Assembly: GCF_027942865.1 (NCBI RefSeq)
Contig: NC_134513.1
Coordinates: 34,217,429 to 34,281,428, forward strand
DNA: 64,000 nucleotides
Reading direction: 5' to 3'
From: Odontesthes bonariensis
Lineage: Eukaryota > Chordata > Actinopteri > Atheriniformes > Atherinopsidae
Each line of letters starts with the position of its first letter. Position 1 is the stretch's first letter. The notes beneath the pieces are model-generated. The model was not told where the DNA came from. It made no database searches and saw only the letters and a program-made list of their open reading frames with translations. The position numbers and the translations under genes are program-made. Shown here piece after piece: positions 23,161 to 36,049 of the stretch.

Positions 23161-24770
23161 TTCTAATGATCAAAACTGATCTTAGTTTGTTTTTTAATGT
23201 GTTTCTTGTAGTTTCTGATTCAGACCATCACTGCAGTTACACATACATACAAACAGCAGTAAATCTATGGAAAACAGTAACATTTCTTCATGGACAAACT
23301 GAAGTGTTGAGATCCTTTTTTTTTTATTCAAAATATATCTACCACACAGATGAGCGTAGTGTTGAGCCAACTCAAACTAACTGCTACATTTCTTCTCCTG
23401 CTTGGATCACAACATCCAAGTTACATACAATGACCCCGACCTTGCCTGTATTTATTGATAACCCGCAGCCTCAGCAGTTGTTCGACTGTAAAGAGCAGGT
23501 CGCTGCTGCAGTCCCTGTACAAGGTTGTCTGCATTGTAAGAGCAGTTTTATTTTTCTGTCCCCTACAGTGAGATGCAGATGAGTTGTCACAGACTCGTTC
23601 AGTTTTATAAATGACGAATCAGACAGAGCTCAGAGGGCGTCGTTTCCATCCTGCCAAAAGATTTCCATCAAGGCCACTGAGTATTCCCCCCAACAATATG
23701 AAATATTTATTTTCCTTTCGTCAAACTGATAATGAAAATAAATTAAAAAAATGCAATATGTCCTTCACAGACACCTTTTTATTTTACCACCTCAGGGTCA
23801 CAACAGCTGTTTCTTACAAGAACGGAAGATGTTTATCAGAACACGTTGCCTTTCCAACTAAATCCACTCATGCTAACTATTCATCAGAGCATGTAACTGA
23901 CAGCATGTAGCTGCTAAAAGTAGTTTTCTCAGACGCCGAGCTCCAAAGTCTTCATATCAACCGACTGAGACAGATACAGTGACAAGGAAGGGTTCAAACT
24001 TACACAAAAAAAGTGAAAAAAATCAATAGCACGAGCATGAAGAAAAACAGCCAGGGCTTGGCTATATTCTGATTAACTACAATGGTTTTAGAACAATATA
24101 AATAAGTGACTGGTTATGCTCTGCTTCTCAGTGCAAACTGTTTTCTATAGTTTTTAATTTTACAATCTGTCAGAATTTCCTTTGAGGTGACCAGAGCTTT
24201 TCCACAATTATCAAAAAAAACTAAAACTTTTGCACATTTACACTTTTGATGTTGTTTCAGAACAGTTTAAAGAAATTAAAATTATTTATTTTTTTTTTTT
24301 GCTTAATATTTACCTCCACCTCTCCTACATAATACAGTTGCATTGCACATAAACAGCACGCCACTTCAGGCAAATGTTGCTAAGTCATTTTAAAGGTGAA
24401 CAAGTCCAGCCCAAGGGATAATTTTGCCCCTCGGTGAGATTTAATTTAACTTCAAAATTTATTATTTATGACCCAACATAGGACGGTGTATTTTCATGCA
24501 ACTTTCACGATTCAGAATAATGTCAAGAGGGACTGTTGACCCTTGGGAAATATCCAAAGCCACCCTGTCCCCTCTTTGAGTTGCAGCCCTGCCGCGCTGT
24601 TCACGCCAGAGTTCACAGGAAAACCTCACTGGACCGCCGCACGTTCAATTCTCACTTATTGTAAATAAATCACTTTAAATCACAATCTTTTACCAACCTG
24701 CTCTGTCCCAGCTCCTCTTTGCATCTTGCCTACCTGTAAACCTGACAGACATGACGTGATTATTCCATCA
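23161..24770. other. Unassigned stretch
   Basis: No gene or classified repeat is seen. Poly(T) runs occur near 23313 and 24290. Confidence 0.5.
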
Positions 24771-24840
24771 TTCAGTAGCGGCTCGTGGTCTGGAAAATAG
24801 GCGGGGCACATGATCTGCGTTATCAAAATGCAAGCTTTTA

Positions 24841-24856
24841 TGGGGGGGGGGGGGGG
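24841..24856. repeat. G16 homopolymer
   Basis: A run of 16 G, a candidate intramolecular G-rich structure and a likely assembly weak point. It lies just outside the left subterminal inverted repeat. Confidence 0.85.
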
Positions 24857-25686
24857 TTCCCATAAAAGTCTGCCATACAACAAACACAAAAGCCACCAAG
24901 AGAGTCTGGCTGCAGACCTGCACTGTCAGGACCTTTTTGGAGACCGTCACCTGCACTGTGAGGACCGGAAGTTGATTCGAAGCCTTTCAAAATAAAAGCG
25001 TGTGTATCGGAAGCACGTATTTTTAAACGATTTTAAACGCTATATTTTTCAAGAGGTCCTCACAAATGAATTAATTAGTTCACAGTACGACATAAAATCT
25101 ATCAATTCCCGGTCTATTGTTTTTATTTGTATTGTAAACTTTTGTTTGGTCACTGCACACATTTTCTCTTAGGCTCATATTCATAAGCCAACATCTCACA
25201 AGATGCCATAGGCCTATACTGTACATTGTATTGTGTACTATAGAGTAAGTCACTGCTATTTCATTATCATTTCATTTTGACTTTATCGCACTGGTCTTTA
25301 TATATATATTTGTTTCAATTAGTTTTTCTGTTGTATTATTCTGTATTTTTATCCTTAACCACCATAAATTTCATGTTTGGTTCTATGTCTATGCCAATTA
25401 TGTTCTTTTTTTTTTTGTTACTTTGTTTATTGGTAGACTTGTACAACATATACAATTTCATCATCATCATCAAAATATATATAGATATATATATATATTT
25501 TTTTCCCCTTTCTTCTTTCTCTTCCTCCAGTTCACAGTGTATGCCCATACACGACTAGTTATTTTCCATTATATTTCAACATACCACCATATAAACTTTT
25601 TTTTTTTTTTTTTTCCCACAAATATACACAAATGACACTAGACAGTTGACGCATAGACAAACACATAAGCATACAAGAAAATGGGG

Positions 25687-25709
25687 CAGAGAGAGAGAGA
25701 GAAAAAGTA

Positions 25710-25756
<47 letters not shown>
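25687..25756. repeat. (GA)n microsatellite
   Basis: About 70 bases of imperfect GA repeats. Confidence 0.95.
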
Positions 25757-25758
<2 letters not shown>

Positions 25759-25915
25759 GCTGCTGGAACACCTTAGTACCACTAAATAGTACCCTAACTC
25801 TTGATATCTACAGTATAATCCAAGTCAAATTATTAAGGGATCAATGAGAAAACATAAAAAGCACACCAAGTCACAACATGATCAAATGTTCTGTAGTGTT
25901 TATTCAGTCAAACAT

Positions 25916-26814
25916 TCACAATATGACAAAAAAATCTTTGTTTTTGTCGACTACCTGTTCACAAAATATCAACATGTCGTTAATATTGTGAAATATCATT
26001 TTGAAAGGCTCCAGGATCACTTCTCTTTCATCCTCGTCCAGTTCTTCGTTCCACAACCTCCCATACTGTAGAGCAGCCTCTGCCTGTTCCTCTTCCCCCA
26101 TGCCCAGAACGTCAGGCAGGTCCACTCTGGCAGACAACAGTGGTTTGTTGGCCTCAGCCCACTCTGCTGCATGTCTGCAATTTTGAAGAATGCGATCTTC
26201 AACCGAGTCCTATGGAAAAGACAGAAAGAAAGATGTCTGTACTGTAGCTGCCACACCAGTATCAACAGTATCTGACCAATAGATACTGTGCAAAAGCTTA
26301 CGCCTTCCACTGGTGTGTCCACATCAGCAAGTCTGGCTCTCTTGGAGACCTCTGCCTGCTGCTCTTCTTCCTGAGTACTCAACTATTAATATGAATACAT
26401 GCATTATACATACTTTATACTCTTACCTGAATTTGTAGTCCAGTTTTCTCTGTCCGGTTGCCGGGATTTAGTGACTGGGATAGGTTTCTAAAAGACAGAA
26501 AGTGAGGTGTCAGATGTTCCTCACTGCAACCTACATTCCCTTCATTTTCCTTTTACCCTTTTACAAACCAAACCACAACCTGCCAGAAGTTAGTAGCGTT
26601 GGCTAATACTTATGAGTACAAACAAACAGACAAATACATTATGCTTACCTTTAAATAAAATGCCACCTTTTGTATGTGCCTCTAAGTGGCTCTGCAGCTT
26701 GGACAATTTTGCTGGTTTAAATTGTAGGCACAGAGGGCAGTGAAACAGTTTGCAACATGACGTGCAGCGTTCGACTTTGGGCGTAGTGCCGGCGGTTGTT
26801 ATTGAAATATGCAT
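25916..26814 (-). CDS. Multi-exon gene remnant with C2H2-like finger, transposon-associated
   Basis: Four exon-like blocks lie on the minus strand. The first, 26814-26649, reads MHISITTAG and a Cys/His motif (CTSCC, FHCPLC, then HLEAH) and ends at a gtaagc donor. 26487-26427 (KPIPVTKSRQPDREN) is bounded by tag and gtaaga. A third is around 26380-26305 (STQEEEQQAEVSKRARLADV). The last, 26209-25916, reads DSVEDRILQNCRHAAEWAEA through VDLPDVLGMGEEEQAEAALQ and stops after NKDFFVIL. The phases of exons 1 and 2 do not match, so one or more exons seem lost. I recall this type of protein only from repeated fish loci. Function unknown. Confidence 0.5.
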
Positions 26815-26850
26815 CTGTAAGAGACAAATAATGTCGTAATAAGTAAAACT

Positions 26851-26891
<41 letters not shown>

Positions 26892-27184
26892 GGCGCATTT
26901 AAGTGAGCACTATCAATACGATAACAACGCTAAAGACTAGCCAAAAGTTAAAAAAAACCTGATTCTTTAAAATTAATATAACTTTACAGTATATAGTTAT
27001 TGAAATATGCATCTGTAAGTGACAAATAATGTCGTAATAAGTCAAACAAAATTAAACCAGTCAGCACTATCGATACGAAAAATGGCACATTTAAGTGAGC
27101 ACTATCGATACGATAACAACGCTGAAGACTAGCCAAAAGTTTAAAAAAAACCCTGATTCTTTAAAATTAATATAACTTTAGATA
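26800..27184. repeat. 190-bp tandem duplication
   Basis: 26800-26987 and 26997-27184 both run from gttattgaaatatgcatctg to ttaaaattaatataacttta with few differences, apart from a (TA)n tract in the first copy (26853-26888). The first copy covers the start codon and 5' flank of the minus-strand gene, so its promoter area is doubled. Confidence 0.85.
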
Positions 27185-27559
27185 TAGTGTGCAACGTAAT
27201 GTTCCAGTGAATAAAGACTGTTTCTGTTTCTTCGTATGAAAGAAAGTTGTTTTCACTCGACTTTTACTCACCTCGTCGTCTCCACAGTTCAAATGGGGAA
27301 CGAAAAATACGTGCTCCTCGCTTGTCGCTTCGGGTCCTCACAGTGCAGGTGACGTCACAGTGCATGTCTCCAACTAAGGGTCCTGACAGTGCAGGTCTGC
27401 AGCCAGACGCCTCTCAAAGCCACGTGAAAATGAGCGAAGAGAAAGTTTGTGAAAGGAATTAATACTGCCTACGTTTCAATTAGAGGGAAACTTGTCGCAA
27501 AGCATTACCTAGCATGGCTAATTTCATGGCACAATTCAGATGCGCCTTGCTGGACTCGT

Positions 27560-28505
27560 GTTTTTTTGCCTTTTCCGAAAAATGCTTCATGTCACACACA
27601 CCGACAGTGCTCCAACCTAAGCTAGCAGACAAGTAACCTACTGTACATGTACGAAGCTGTCAACACATTGTTTACTGTCTCAACATTGCTTTGCTCATCA
27701 AGCTAAGATATTTCATTAAATCACTCCCAGTTTCCCATTTTGCAAAGACTTCGTTCACAATCACTTAAACTTTGTAAGATAGCAACTATAAAGTAAAATC
27801 TTTACCTACCACAAACGTGAATCCGGATTAAACAGCCAATATCCTTCATCAAATCCGACATAGTTATCCGTTTTATCCAACAAGTTTGTAGGGGAATTTG
27901 GCGGCACTGAAGTTCCCACTGGCTAGATGGGCGGAGTAATATTTCTTAAACCCTTTGAGTCCTTTCCATGTCCAGGGCAGATCATACACCTGCCCCAATA
28001 GCATCTGTACAGGCGCGCTAAATGTAACATGATATTATGCTACGTAGGGGCCTACAGTGATTCTGATTGGTAGAATGTGCTCGAGAGTTCGGCGGGGCCG
28101 GGCTCAGCTGAGGGCAGACCAGGCATCTGCCCTGGCCAGTGGCCATAGATCTAACGTTAAGCAGCCACACTGGAGGTAGGTTATATTTCAGCGAAAATAA
28201 AAACAGATTCCACTCGCAAAGTCCATCACAAGCCACAATATGGTGTAATCGTATTAATACGATTCCCACTGTGATTGAAGTTGAAATAAATATTTTATCT
28301 ATAATTTATAATTATCTATATTTTATCTATAAAAGAAAGGTTGGGGTGTGGAAGGCGGGGCTCTGCCCATCCTGCCCAAATACAGCGGCCGCGGCTGCCA
28401 TCATTGCGTTCTTAATCTTGTTTTGCTCAACAGCAAATGGCCTATAATCAGTTAACAAGGAGGAGAGCTTTCTCTGGGGGAAGGCACCTAAGAATGAGCG
28501 GATCG
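27560..28505. other. Unassigned stretch
   Basis: No gene is recognised. A G+C-rich patch at 28080-28140 holds a local inverted pair around gggcagaccaggcatctgcc. It could include an outer end of the preceding transposon. Confidence 0.4.
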
Positions 28506-28513
28506 GGCTAAAG

Positions 28514-29646
28514 CAGAGGTCACCAACTGGCAGACCGCGGTCCGGGTCCGGACCGAGAAACCATCCCATACGGACCCGGACCTAACCGGCCAAAAACAGA
28601 AGGTTATGATAAAACCTGACGGAGCGCTTCTATTTTAACCGGCGCAGCTTTTGGAGTCTTTACGGTAGCAGTTTAGCTGCTGTGGAAACGCACAGACCAA
28701 TCCCACGTGATACTACTCAGCCAATCAAGTCTGTGCATTACAGGCGGTAAACATTGCGAACCTACAGTGCAGACAGAAAAGAGCTTGAGTCAAGTTACAC
28801 ATGAAAAGACGATAGATAGCATACAGTTAGAAAAAACAAAGGGAGATATACAGACGACTGACTTGAAGAAAGTTGAGAAACAGGAGTGAAACGGACAAAG
28901 GGAGAGAAACAGGAGTGAGACGGAGAAAGGGAGAGGAACGGACGACAGAGCCGGAGAAAGGGAGAGAAAATTAAGTAACAAATGGCCCTCTCCAAAAAAA
29001 GAAAAGTGGACACCGAAAATAGAGCATTTAATCCGGAATGGACAGACTCGTTTCTGTTCATTCTTCCCACTGGGAGCATTAAAGCAGTGTGTCTCATATG
29101 TTCAGAGACTGTGGCACTTATAAAAAGTGCCAATGTGAAACGCCATTATGAGACAAAACATAAAGGTTTTGAACAAACATACCCACTCAAATCTGAAGTG
29201 AGATCACAGAAAATAAGTGGTCTCAGAGCCCAATATGACCAGTCCAGAAAGCGTTCTGTGAAGACCTGTTAGGTGTCACTCCCCTTCAGACCAGTACAAG
29301 AGGAGAAGACATCTACCTGGCCATAAAGGAGATGTTAACAAAGAGCCAAAACAAGTGGTTTCAATAACCACATATGCTATGATCGAGAACATTATACTTA
29401 TCTCCAGTCATACATACATGTTCAGTTCTATGTTATGTGACAATAAATATTTTCAAAAAGTTTTTGAATTGTACTGAATTCATTTGATTTAACCGTCAGG
29501 TATTGATTACATGCAGATGTTGATACAACTACTTGGCTACTTAAATATATATCACACTAAATAGTTAGGCATTATGATCTTCCGGACCTTTGCTTCAAGA
29601 AATTTTCTCTAACTGGACCTCTTTAAATTTTAGTTGAATACCCCTG
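28514..29646 (+). mobile_element. hAT (Charlie-like) deletion derivative
   Basis: The 8-bp target duplication GGCTAAAG (28506-28513 and 29647-29654) is exact. The ends read CAGAGGTCACCAACT and, inverted, CAGGGGTATTCAACT, the CAG..GGT..CAACT pattern of Charlie-type hATs. The 1.13-kb element keeps the start of a transposase gene and lacks the catalytic region, so it is non-autonomous. Confidence 0.88.
28982..29272 (+). pseudogene. hAT transposase N-terminus (zinc finger)
   Basis: ATG at 28982 opens MALSKKRKVDTENRAFN, containing a KKRK basic nuclear-localisation-like stretch. A BED/TTF-type finger follows (CLIC near residues 38-41, then VKRHYETKH). The frame continues through KSEVRSQKISGLRAQYDQS and stops after 96 codons, where the transposase body has been deleted. 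It resembles the N-terminus of GTF2IRD2/ZBED-type domesticated hAT proteins. Confidence 0.75.
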
Positions 29647-29654
29647 GGCTAAAG

Positions 29655-31590
29655 TGTCCTCTGATTCAGCGAATTCCTGGAGCTTTGCCAAGGGGCTGAG
29701 GAGTTCATAACGGTGACTCCTCACTACCACTACGACTTTCAGTTTCAGTCCCCAACATTGTCCTGATTCCTGTTCATAAAACTACTAGATGAAACAAAAA
29801 AAATACATAAAAATATTAAAACATGCGTATGCCTATTTATTTTCATGTTTAAGGTGATGATATGGAGTCAATTGTCGATAGATAAAGGTATTAACATTTC
29901 ATACAGAACATGTAAATTAGCTGTGCTCTGGTCTGCAGACGGGCAACAATTAGTGAAATACGGGTGTGCATTTCTGCCTACAGAAATCTGATACCTGGGG
30001 TACGATATTTCCTTATATCAATGGGGTCACCATGACATGTCACCGGGTGAATGTTCAGCTGTTTATGCTACTGTGGTACTTTATCGATGCTCTACAGACT
30101 TTCGTCCAATGTTTCTGGATTTGTTGGGTTTAATGGTTATACCTTGTCACATGTATTTATTTTTACTTGCAAGTGACAATGGTGGGTGTATATGCCTCTT
30201 TCAGTGCTGCATCTTAGAGGTTAATTGATGATATTGGTCCATCAGCACATGCACCGGTTGATTTAATGGTTACCTTAACGAGAAAATATAGCTATGACTT
30301 TCTGTGATATGTGCAGAAAAACCTTGAAGCAAGATAAGTCAACTGACTTAACCGGTGCATTAGGTCATCAAGCAGTTTATGGTACATTTAAGGGAAAGCC
30401 AGGTTCTAATTTGTATTAGTTTGGATGCTCAAAAGGTGACAGATGACTCATTTTTCTGTTTTAATGAACTCTGAATGGAAACTATTGCAGATTGTGGTCA
30501 AATTGGACGGCTTCCTCAGCACATAGGCTTAACAAAGCCCGGTCGTAATCATCATGGGATTCCCGCTGTCGAAACACAAATAAAGAGCAGTTATAGCTCA
30601 AAAGATCTCCTTAAAGATTAGAAGTTCTACCTTCGGACTTTTTGGGAAGCACAATTGTTTGGAGCATAAAACTGACTGAGGTTGAGCTGATGTAAAGAGG
30701 TTGGCGTTCTCAGTTTTGGTTTCCAGTTCTTACTTGTACATCATGTTCTTGTTGCAGTGACATACAGCTGAGAGGCAGAAACGCGGGACATCATCACTCT
30801 GCCAAAGCATTCCATGCTGTTTCCTGCACCCACTGGTTACACAACAGTATCTGAAAGCCTTTCAGATGTATTTATACAATATTTACAATACAAAAGAAAC
30901 TATAAATCGGGATAAAAATACTTTTCATGTCTCCATTCTCCCTGTGGAAGTGTTGTCCTTTGTATTTATTATCAAATGGAATCAAATGTCTGCTGTTACT
31001 TTTTGAAGGCAAACATTATTTGCCTTAGAGCCACTGAAAGTGTAAACCATGGCTGCCACAGAACATCTTGCTCACTGTTGTGCTGATGGTACGTATTTCT
31101 CAGTTACTACTGGACCCCATGTGGTGTCCACTGTAATATATATAGAGCAGGTGTTACAATGTATTTTGAACAGATGCTGTTACCAGCATACTGAGCAGTA
31201 TGATGCCCCTCTCAGTGTGAAGCTGTAGAGTTTCAGTCAACCTGCTGTTCATAAAGTTCAGTTTGGTGTTCAGCTGTACTTTTACTTGGTGGAGTCTGAA
31301 GGAATCATTTCTGAATCTTTCTGAGTTTGGCCTCAGACAACATCTGATGGGGTCACCATGTCAGCATGATAGTGCACTGTCTTTATTTAATATGTATAAT
31401 CTCAGAGTTATAGTTCAAGGCTAAACAGACAAAGACGATTGTAAAACTAAAAGTATGAAGATTAAGCAAAAACAAAGAGAAAAATGAACCATTTTAACAG
31501 TAAGACTGCTCAAATCTGATGTTTGAAACTCTTCATGCTAATACTTTTATGTGTCCTTGTTTACTGGATCTTAATTTTACCTAATTAGTA
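29655..31590. other. Unassigned stretch
   Basis: No gene, RNA or classified repeat is recognised; AT-rich, ordinary intergenic or intronic sequence. Confidence 0.5.
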
Positions 31591-31591
31591 C

Positions 31592-32045
31592 TTAACCCCT
31601 TAACGCCTATTGTCGCATATATGCTACAAACCGTTTGACTCAATCAACCAGCTGAGATAGCATCTTTATTCCCCCAATGCCGGTTAGTCCATATTCACTA
31701 CGGACCTAGGAACCTTTATATCAATAAATATGTAAAAAAAAAAAAAAAGTGAATAAAAAAACGTTGTTTTTTCACTGTTATATTACTGTGTTGTTGTTAT
31801 CTTATTATTGACCATCATGCCTGGTGTTGCAAATAAGCAACATACCAAATTACATACCAAATTGACTCCAAATTGACCAGGATGCCTGTTGTCGCAAATT
31901 TGCAACATACCAAAATTTCTATTTATTTTTTGTGCAAAAGTGAAATTAATAATCTCAGCATTATTTACCATCTACTTAAAGGCTAAAACACACACAAATT
32001 TTTTTTTTATATACAGCGATATAAATTCAGCCGTTAAGGGGTTAA
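31592..32045. mobile_element. piggyBac-like MITE
   Basis: TTAA at 31592-31595 and 32042-32045 flanks inverted ends CCCCTTAACG and CGTTAAGGGG. Inside are two related hairpin-like motifs (ggtgttgcaaataagcaaca and, near 31890, gttgtcgcaaatttgcaaca). There is no coding capacity, so it would depend on a transposase elsewhere. Confidence 0.8.
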
Positions 32046-33231
32046 ATGTTTATTTGTCTGAATGCGCTTTACTTTTGCTCCTAAACTCTAACAGCAGGCA
32101 TTACAAAGTCAACATATTTGCTCTGAGACTGTTGTCAACAAATGTGAGAAATTGTCAGTTAATTATTTGTTGACATGGAAAGAAGTTGATGCTTGCTAAT
32201 AAAATCTGTGTAAGTTATTCCTTAAAGCTAATACAAACGGCAGAGACATCGCTGGTGACTTTAACCATTCCAGCGGGCCCTCCAGGCCCTCAGGCACTTC
32301 TGCATGACAAACAGGGATGATTCCGTGGTGGAGATCACTGTGTGTGCTCATGAAGACTTTTGAAAATGGCTGCCTGTGAAAACAGATGCAAATAAAAAAC
32401 AGACAGTCTTCTGTGAAGGCTGTGCTCAGTCAAAGTATCCATGAAACAGCTTTTACGTGTTTCCTGTAGAAACATCAGGTCAGGGGGCCGCTACAACCTT
32501 CCCAAAAAGGAAGGTTGGTTTATCGCCAACTTACGCATATTAAGTCACTCCTCAGAGAAGCAGCGCAGTCATCAAAACAACTTTTCATTTTTTTAAGGCC
32601 TTTGCACAACAAGTCCGTATTTTCAGATGCGTTATTTTAATCTGAATTGTTAAGCACAGACAGCTTGAGTCCGAGAGTTTCTTTGATCTATCCATCATGT
32701 ATATTCACAATGCGAGGCAAAATCTCGTGGGTTACGGCACATTATCTTTACAGCTTCAACTAATGTCATAAAAATAAGAGAAAGTAATAGCTATCAGTCA
32801 GCTGCCTATAGTTAAGGCACTACTGTCAAATCTTTCATGCATCCTTGTGATCCGTAGCCTCGCTGTCATTTGTTATCCATTTCCACAGCTGGTTTGCAAT
32901 AATCTGCCACAACCTGCCTTCAAAATCCAAATCTCTGTATTTTTGACGTGTTTTGTCAGTTAAGTGAAGTGAATCAGTTTGTCAGATATCATTTGGGACA
33001 ATGATACATGGATGAAACATGGACTTGGTGTGCAAAGGCCTTTAGTTTTGATTGTACAAAAGAAGAAAATAGTGGTAGAGCATGAAGAGCTCAAACTGAG
33101 TGAACTATATCAATGCTGATGAGAATTTGCTGTTAACAGCAAACAAAACAGCAAAGGAGCTCCACTCCAATGCTGTACAGCAAATGCAGCAGAATGTGTG
33201 GCTCCACACAAAGTGACAGGGTTGTATTGTA
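32046..33231. other. Unassigned stretch
   Basis: No supported feature; ordinary AT-rich sequence. Confidence 0.5.
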
Positions 33232-33433
33232 TTTCGGTGCAATCTGTTGGTTTCCTTAGCTAGGAAATTGTTTTTGAATTGGCTCTATATGAACGAATTG
33301 GATTATTTTACAAATAATTATGATTACAATTAATTGAATTCCAATTAGCGTGAATTGGACTTTATTATCTAAGTGCCTTGAGATGACATTTATTGTATTT
33401 GCTATATAAATAAAAATTAATTGAATTGAATTG
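33232..33433 (+). mobile_element. 5'-truncated L2 3' end
   Basis: About 200 bp matching the tail of the 2.7-7.2 kb L2, from tgcaatctgttggtttcctt to ctatataaataaa and a TTGAA microsatellite. It is a dead-on-arrival insertion from early termination of reverse transcription. Confidence 0.85.
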
Positions 33434-35482
33434 TTTCAGTGTTTTTGAGTTGGTAGTGACTTCATATATGCACAAATCAAGCACAAATCAGGTTTTTTTT
33501 TGTTTCTTTTTAATACCTCCCCCTTAAGATGGACCTCTTTTTTTGAAAATCATGGACGCCATCAGTGCACAGTTCATAAGACATTATCATGGTGCATTAA
33601 TGCACACGCTAAATGTAACCTCTGAAGGCATCATTAATGCTGAATGATAAATGCAGGTTTTGTTGAAACATGCCATTCAGACAAGGTCTCTTTCAGGGAA
33701 AGCTGCTAAATAGCCCATACCCACTGAAAACATCTTGCACATTATGAACTGATTAGAAGTACGGCAGCTGGTCTGAAAGTAAAGGAACCAGTGGTGCTAT
33801 GCAGTGGTAAACATGGTATTTATGTGCATTTTATCAAAAAGGATCAAAAGTTTAAGACTGGTTGCAGAAATAATGATCATGTAAATATACCTCTGACAAA
33901 AAAAACAGATGTGTTTCTACATCCGTCTGTATTCGTCATCTGCACATCAAAGAGAAACTGCGACTGACTGAGATTAACTGAGTGAAAGCGTGTAATTGTG
34001 TGTTTTTAAAGCGACAGCTTCCCACCACCAGCCTCAGAAAAAACAACCTTTCCTTCCTTTTCATTCATGCACATATAAAAGTGTGTGTTACAAGTGTTCA
34101 ATGGTATTTCAATTCGTTGCATCATCTCTCTACCACATGATGGTCTGCTGGGCACTTTTAATCCATGAAAAGGCCTGTCTGTCGACATCCACATGCCCAT
34201 CTGTCAGGCTTTGCTTGGGATTGTTACGTTCACACAACTGAAACCTGAATTTTTTTTATCCCCTCATCGTTGCGTGTCAACCCTTATTACTATCAGTTCT
34301 GACCTTTCTTTCAGAGGACATTCTGACATATCCAAAGAGAACCCATGAAAGAGCCACACACTTGGATGGGTTGATGTTTTCCACCACTGCTGCTCAACGT
34401 GATCTTTCCGTTCATTTAAAAGTGCATTAGAAGCTTGTGTTTAGCCACACCAGGTCCATCAAACAAAAACATCCCAGAGATGCTGCAGCTGAAATGTCCA
34501 AGTCAATGTGAGGCTTACACCTTCATGTCTGAGTCATTTTCTCTGTTGCAGTTACAGAGATGTGTGCTTTGGAGTTCAAAGGAGCATTTCAATCTCCACA
34601 GAGAAGAAATAAAGCGGGATTGACTGGAATGGTACCCTCAGAGGAGCAAAGAGAGCTGTATGTGGATGAATCACACAACCAACTCTTTTATTTCCTCTCT
34701 AACTTTGAAGAAAAGTGTGGAAATTGGGAGGTTAACGTGTCTACTTGTTTTTAAGTGTATGAGCAATGCCTTAGCTCCTGCTCATCAGTGAAGCTGCTGT
34801 ATGATGCTGCTGTAGATCAACAGGAAAGCGATGAATGCTCTCAGTGCTCTGATTTTCAGCATTTGTTATATTGTTCCTGTACATTACATCTCATTGCAGC
34901 ATGTTTCAAAAGCAACGAGAGCTCCTCATCGCCACATTAATGCTGAAGAGAAATAGTCTTTATTTCAGGAGTGTTACCGGCAGACTGCCTTTGGTACCAG
35001 GATCATTATCTGTCTCATGACACATATCCTGCTTCCTCTTATGTGTCAGAAACTCTTGGAAGATTTTGCCATCAACTGAACACAATTTACCAGCCTCTCA
35101 TATCCTTGTGGACGAATTTTGGCACATTCTTTCTGACAATGTGCCAACGTTCAAAGACGGTCGCAGCTAACGCTGGTAACGCCAGTGTGCTCAGTTCTCC
35201 AGAGGACAAATAATTTTCATCTGATGGACGATATTTGTCTTTGTCTTTTTGATGCCTGTCAAGTTCTTGCTTATAAGGATGTGATCACTGTTATGTGTGT
35301 GTGTTTTGGTCAGTTCAACCTCAGAACCCCTGTGTGGACCTATATTTATTAATGTTAAACTTACAATCTGTTTTGACGGTAATAATATGAAGAACCCTAC
35401 ACATTGCTGAAAGGAAACATTTCTACATTTTCTTTCAAAACTCTAATTCTTCCCACACTTTTCTAAGTTAAATTTAACCTCT
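33434..35482. other. Unassigned stretch before the tRNA array
   Basis: No supported gene. Several short plus-strand open frames occur between 34.4 and 35.2 kb, but none shows a motif or a splice context I would trust. Confidence 0.5.
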
Positions 35483-35593
35483 TAACGAAAAATCTTGATC
35501 GCCATAACTTTGGTCTGTCTCAGGAGTTGAAGTACTTCATGAAAATGATGAATTTTAACCGTTGACTGTCAAAGGTGAACACACATGTATGTT

Positions 35594-35675
35594 GTTGTCG
35601 TGGCCGAGAGGTTAAGGAGATGGATTTGAAATCCATTGGGGTCTCCCCGCGTAGGTTCAAATCCTGCCGACAACG
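35594..35675 (+). tRNA. tRNA-Ser (TGA), array unit 1
   Basis: Acceptor GTTGTCG pairs with CGACAAC, discriminator G. Loop TTTGAAA gives anticodon TGA (reads UCA). Long variable arm typical of serine tRNA. The D stem has GGA where other units have GGC, one mismatch. Confidence 0.85.
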
Positions 35676-35967
35676 ATAACTTTACCGACTCAGGATTGCT
35701 CAAAGTTAACCTGCAAAAAAGCACAATTTATTTAAACAAAACTAAGGCCAGATGACTTGCTGATCACAAAAGCTTCCGCAAAGATTGATTTCTAAAGACA
35801 CACAGTTCCTTGAGAGAACCCCATTTCGAAGACTGACCATTTCTCATAAACACAATAACAGCTTTTTCTTGATCCCCATAAATTAGGTCTTTCTCAGGAG
35901 TTGAAGTCCTTCATGAAAATGATGATTCGTAACCATTGAATGTCAAAGGTGAAGACACATGTATGTA

Positions 35968-36049
35968 GTTGTTGTGGCCGAGAGGTTAAGGCGATGGATT
36001 AGAAATCCATTGGGGTCTCCCCGCGTAGGTTCAAATCCTGCCGACAACG
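35968..36049 (+). tRNA. tRNA-Ser (AGA), array unit 2
   Basis: Acceptor GTTGTTG pairs with CGACAAC with one wobble. Loop TTAGAAA gives AGA (reads UCU/UCC after A34-to-I editing). All arms are intact and the B box GGTTCAAATCC is good. Confidence 0.9.

Larger units (their letters stand above)
24901..27412 (-). mobile_element. Unclassified DNA transposon with long subterminal inverted repeats
   Basis: A segment at 24904-25024 (starting gtctggctgcagacctgcac) recurs inverted at about 27291-27412 with small gaps, sharing the blocks ctgcactgtcagg, cctgcactgtgaggac and agcacgtattttt. Outer ends are uncertain: ggggcacatgatctg near 24804 has a loose inverted partner near 27988, so the element could be larger. 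Inside are spliced minus-strand exons and a 190-bp tandem duplication. No DDE transposase is visible, so it is either non-autonomous or a captured gene. Superfamily not recognised. Confidence 0.55.

Noticed and set aside
23611-23910. 99-codon plus-strand open frame
   Set aside because: No homology, domain or splice context; within AT-rich sequence where such frames arise by chance.
25559-25782. Leu/Ser-rich minus-strand frames
   Set aside because: Translations of the GA microsatellite.
24780-28140. Outer boundaries of the unclassified transposon at 24.80 and 27.99 kb
   Set aside because: Only a loose 15-19-base match and no target duplication; kept as a possibility in the entry, not as the boundary.
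34435-35213. Cluster of plus-strand open frames as possible exons
   Set aside because: Frames overlap without consistent splice sites and show no recognisable motif.
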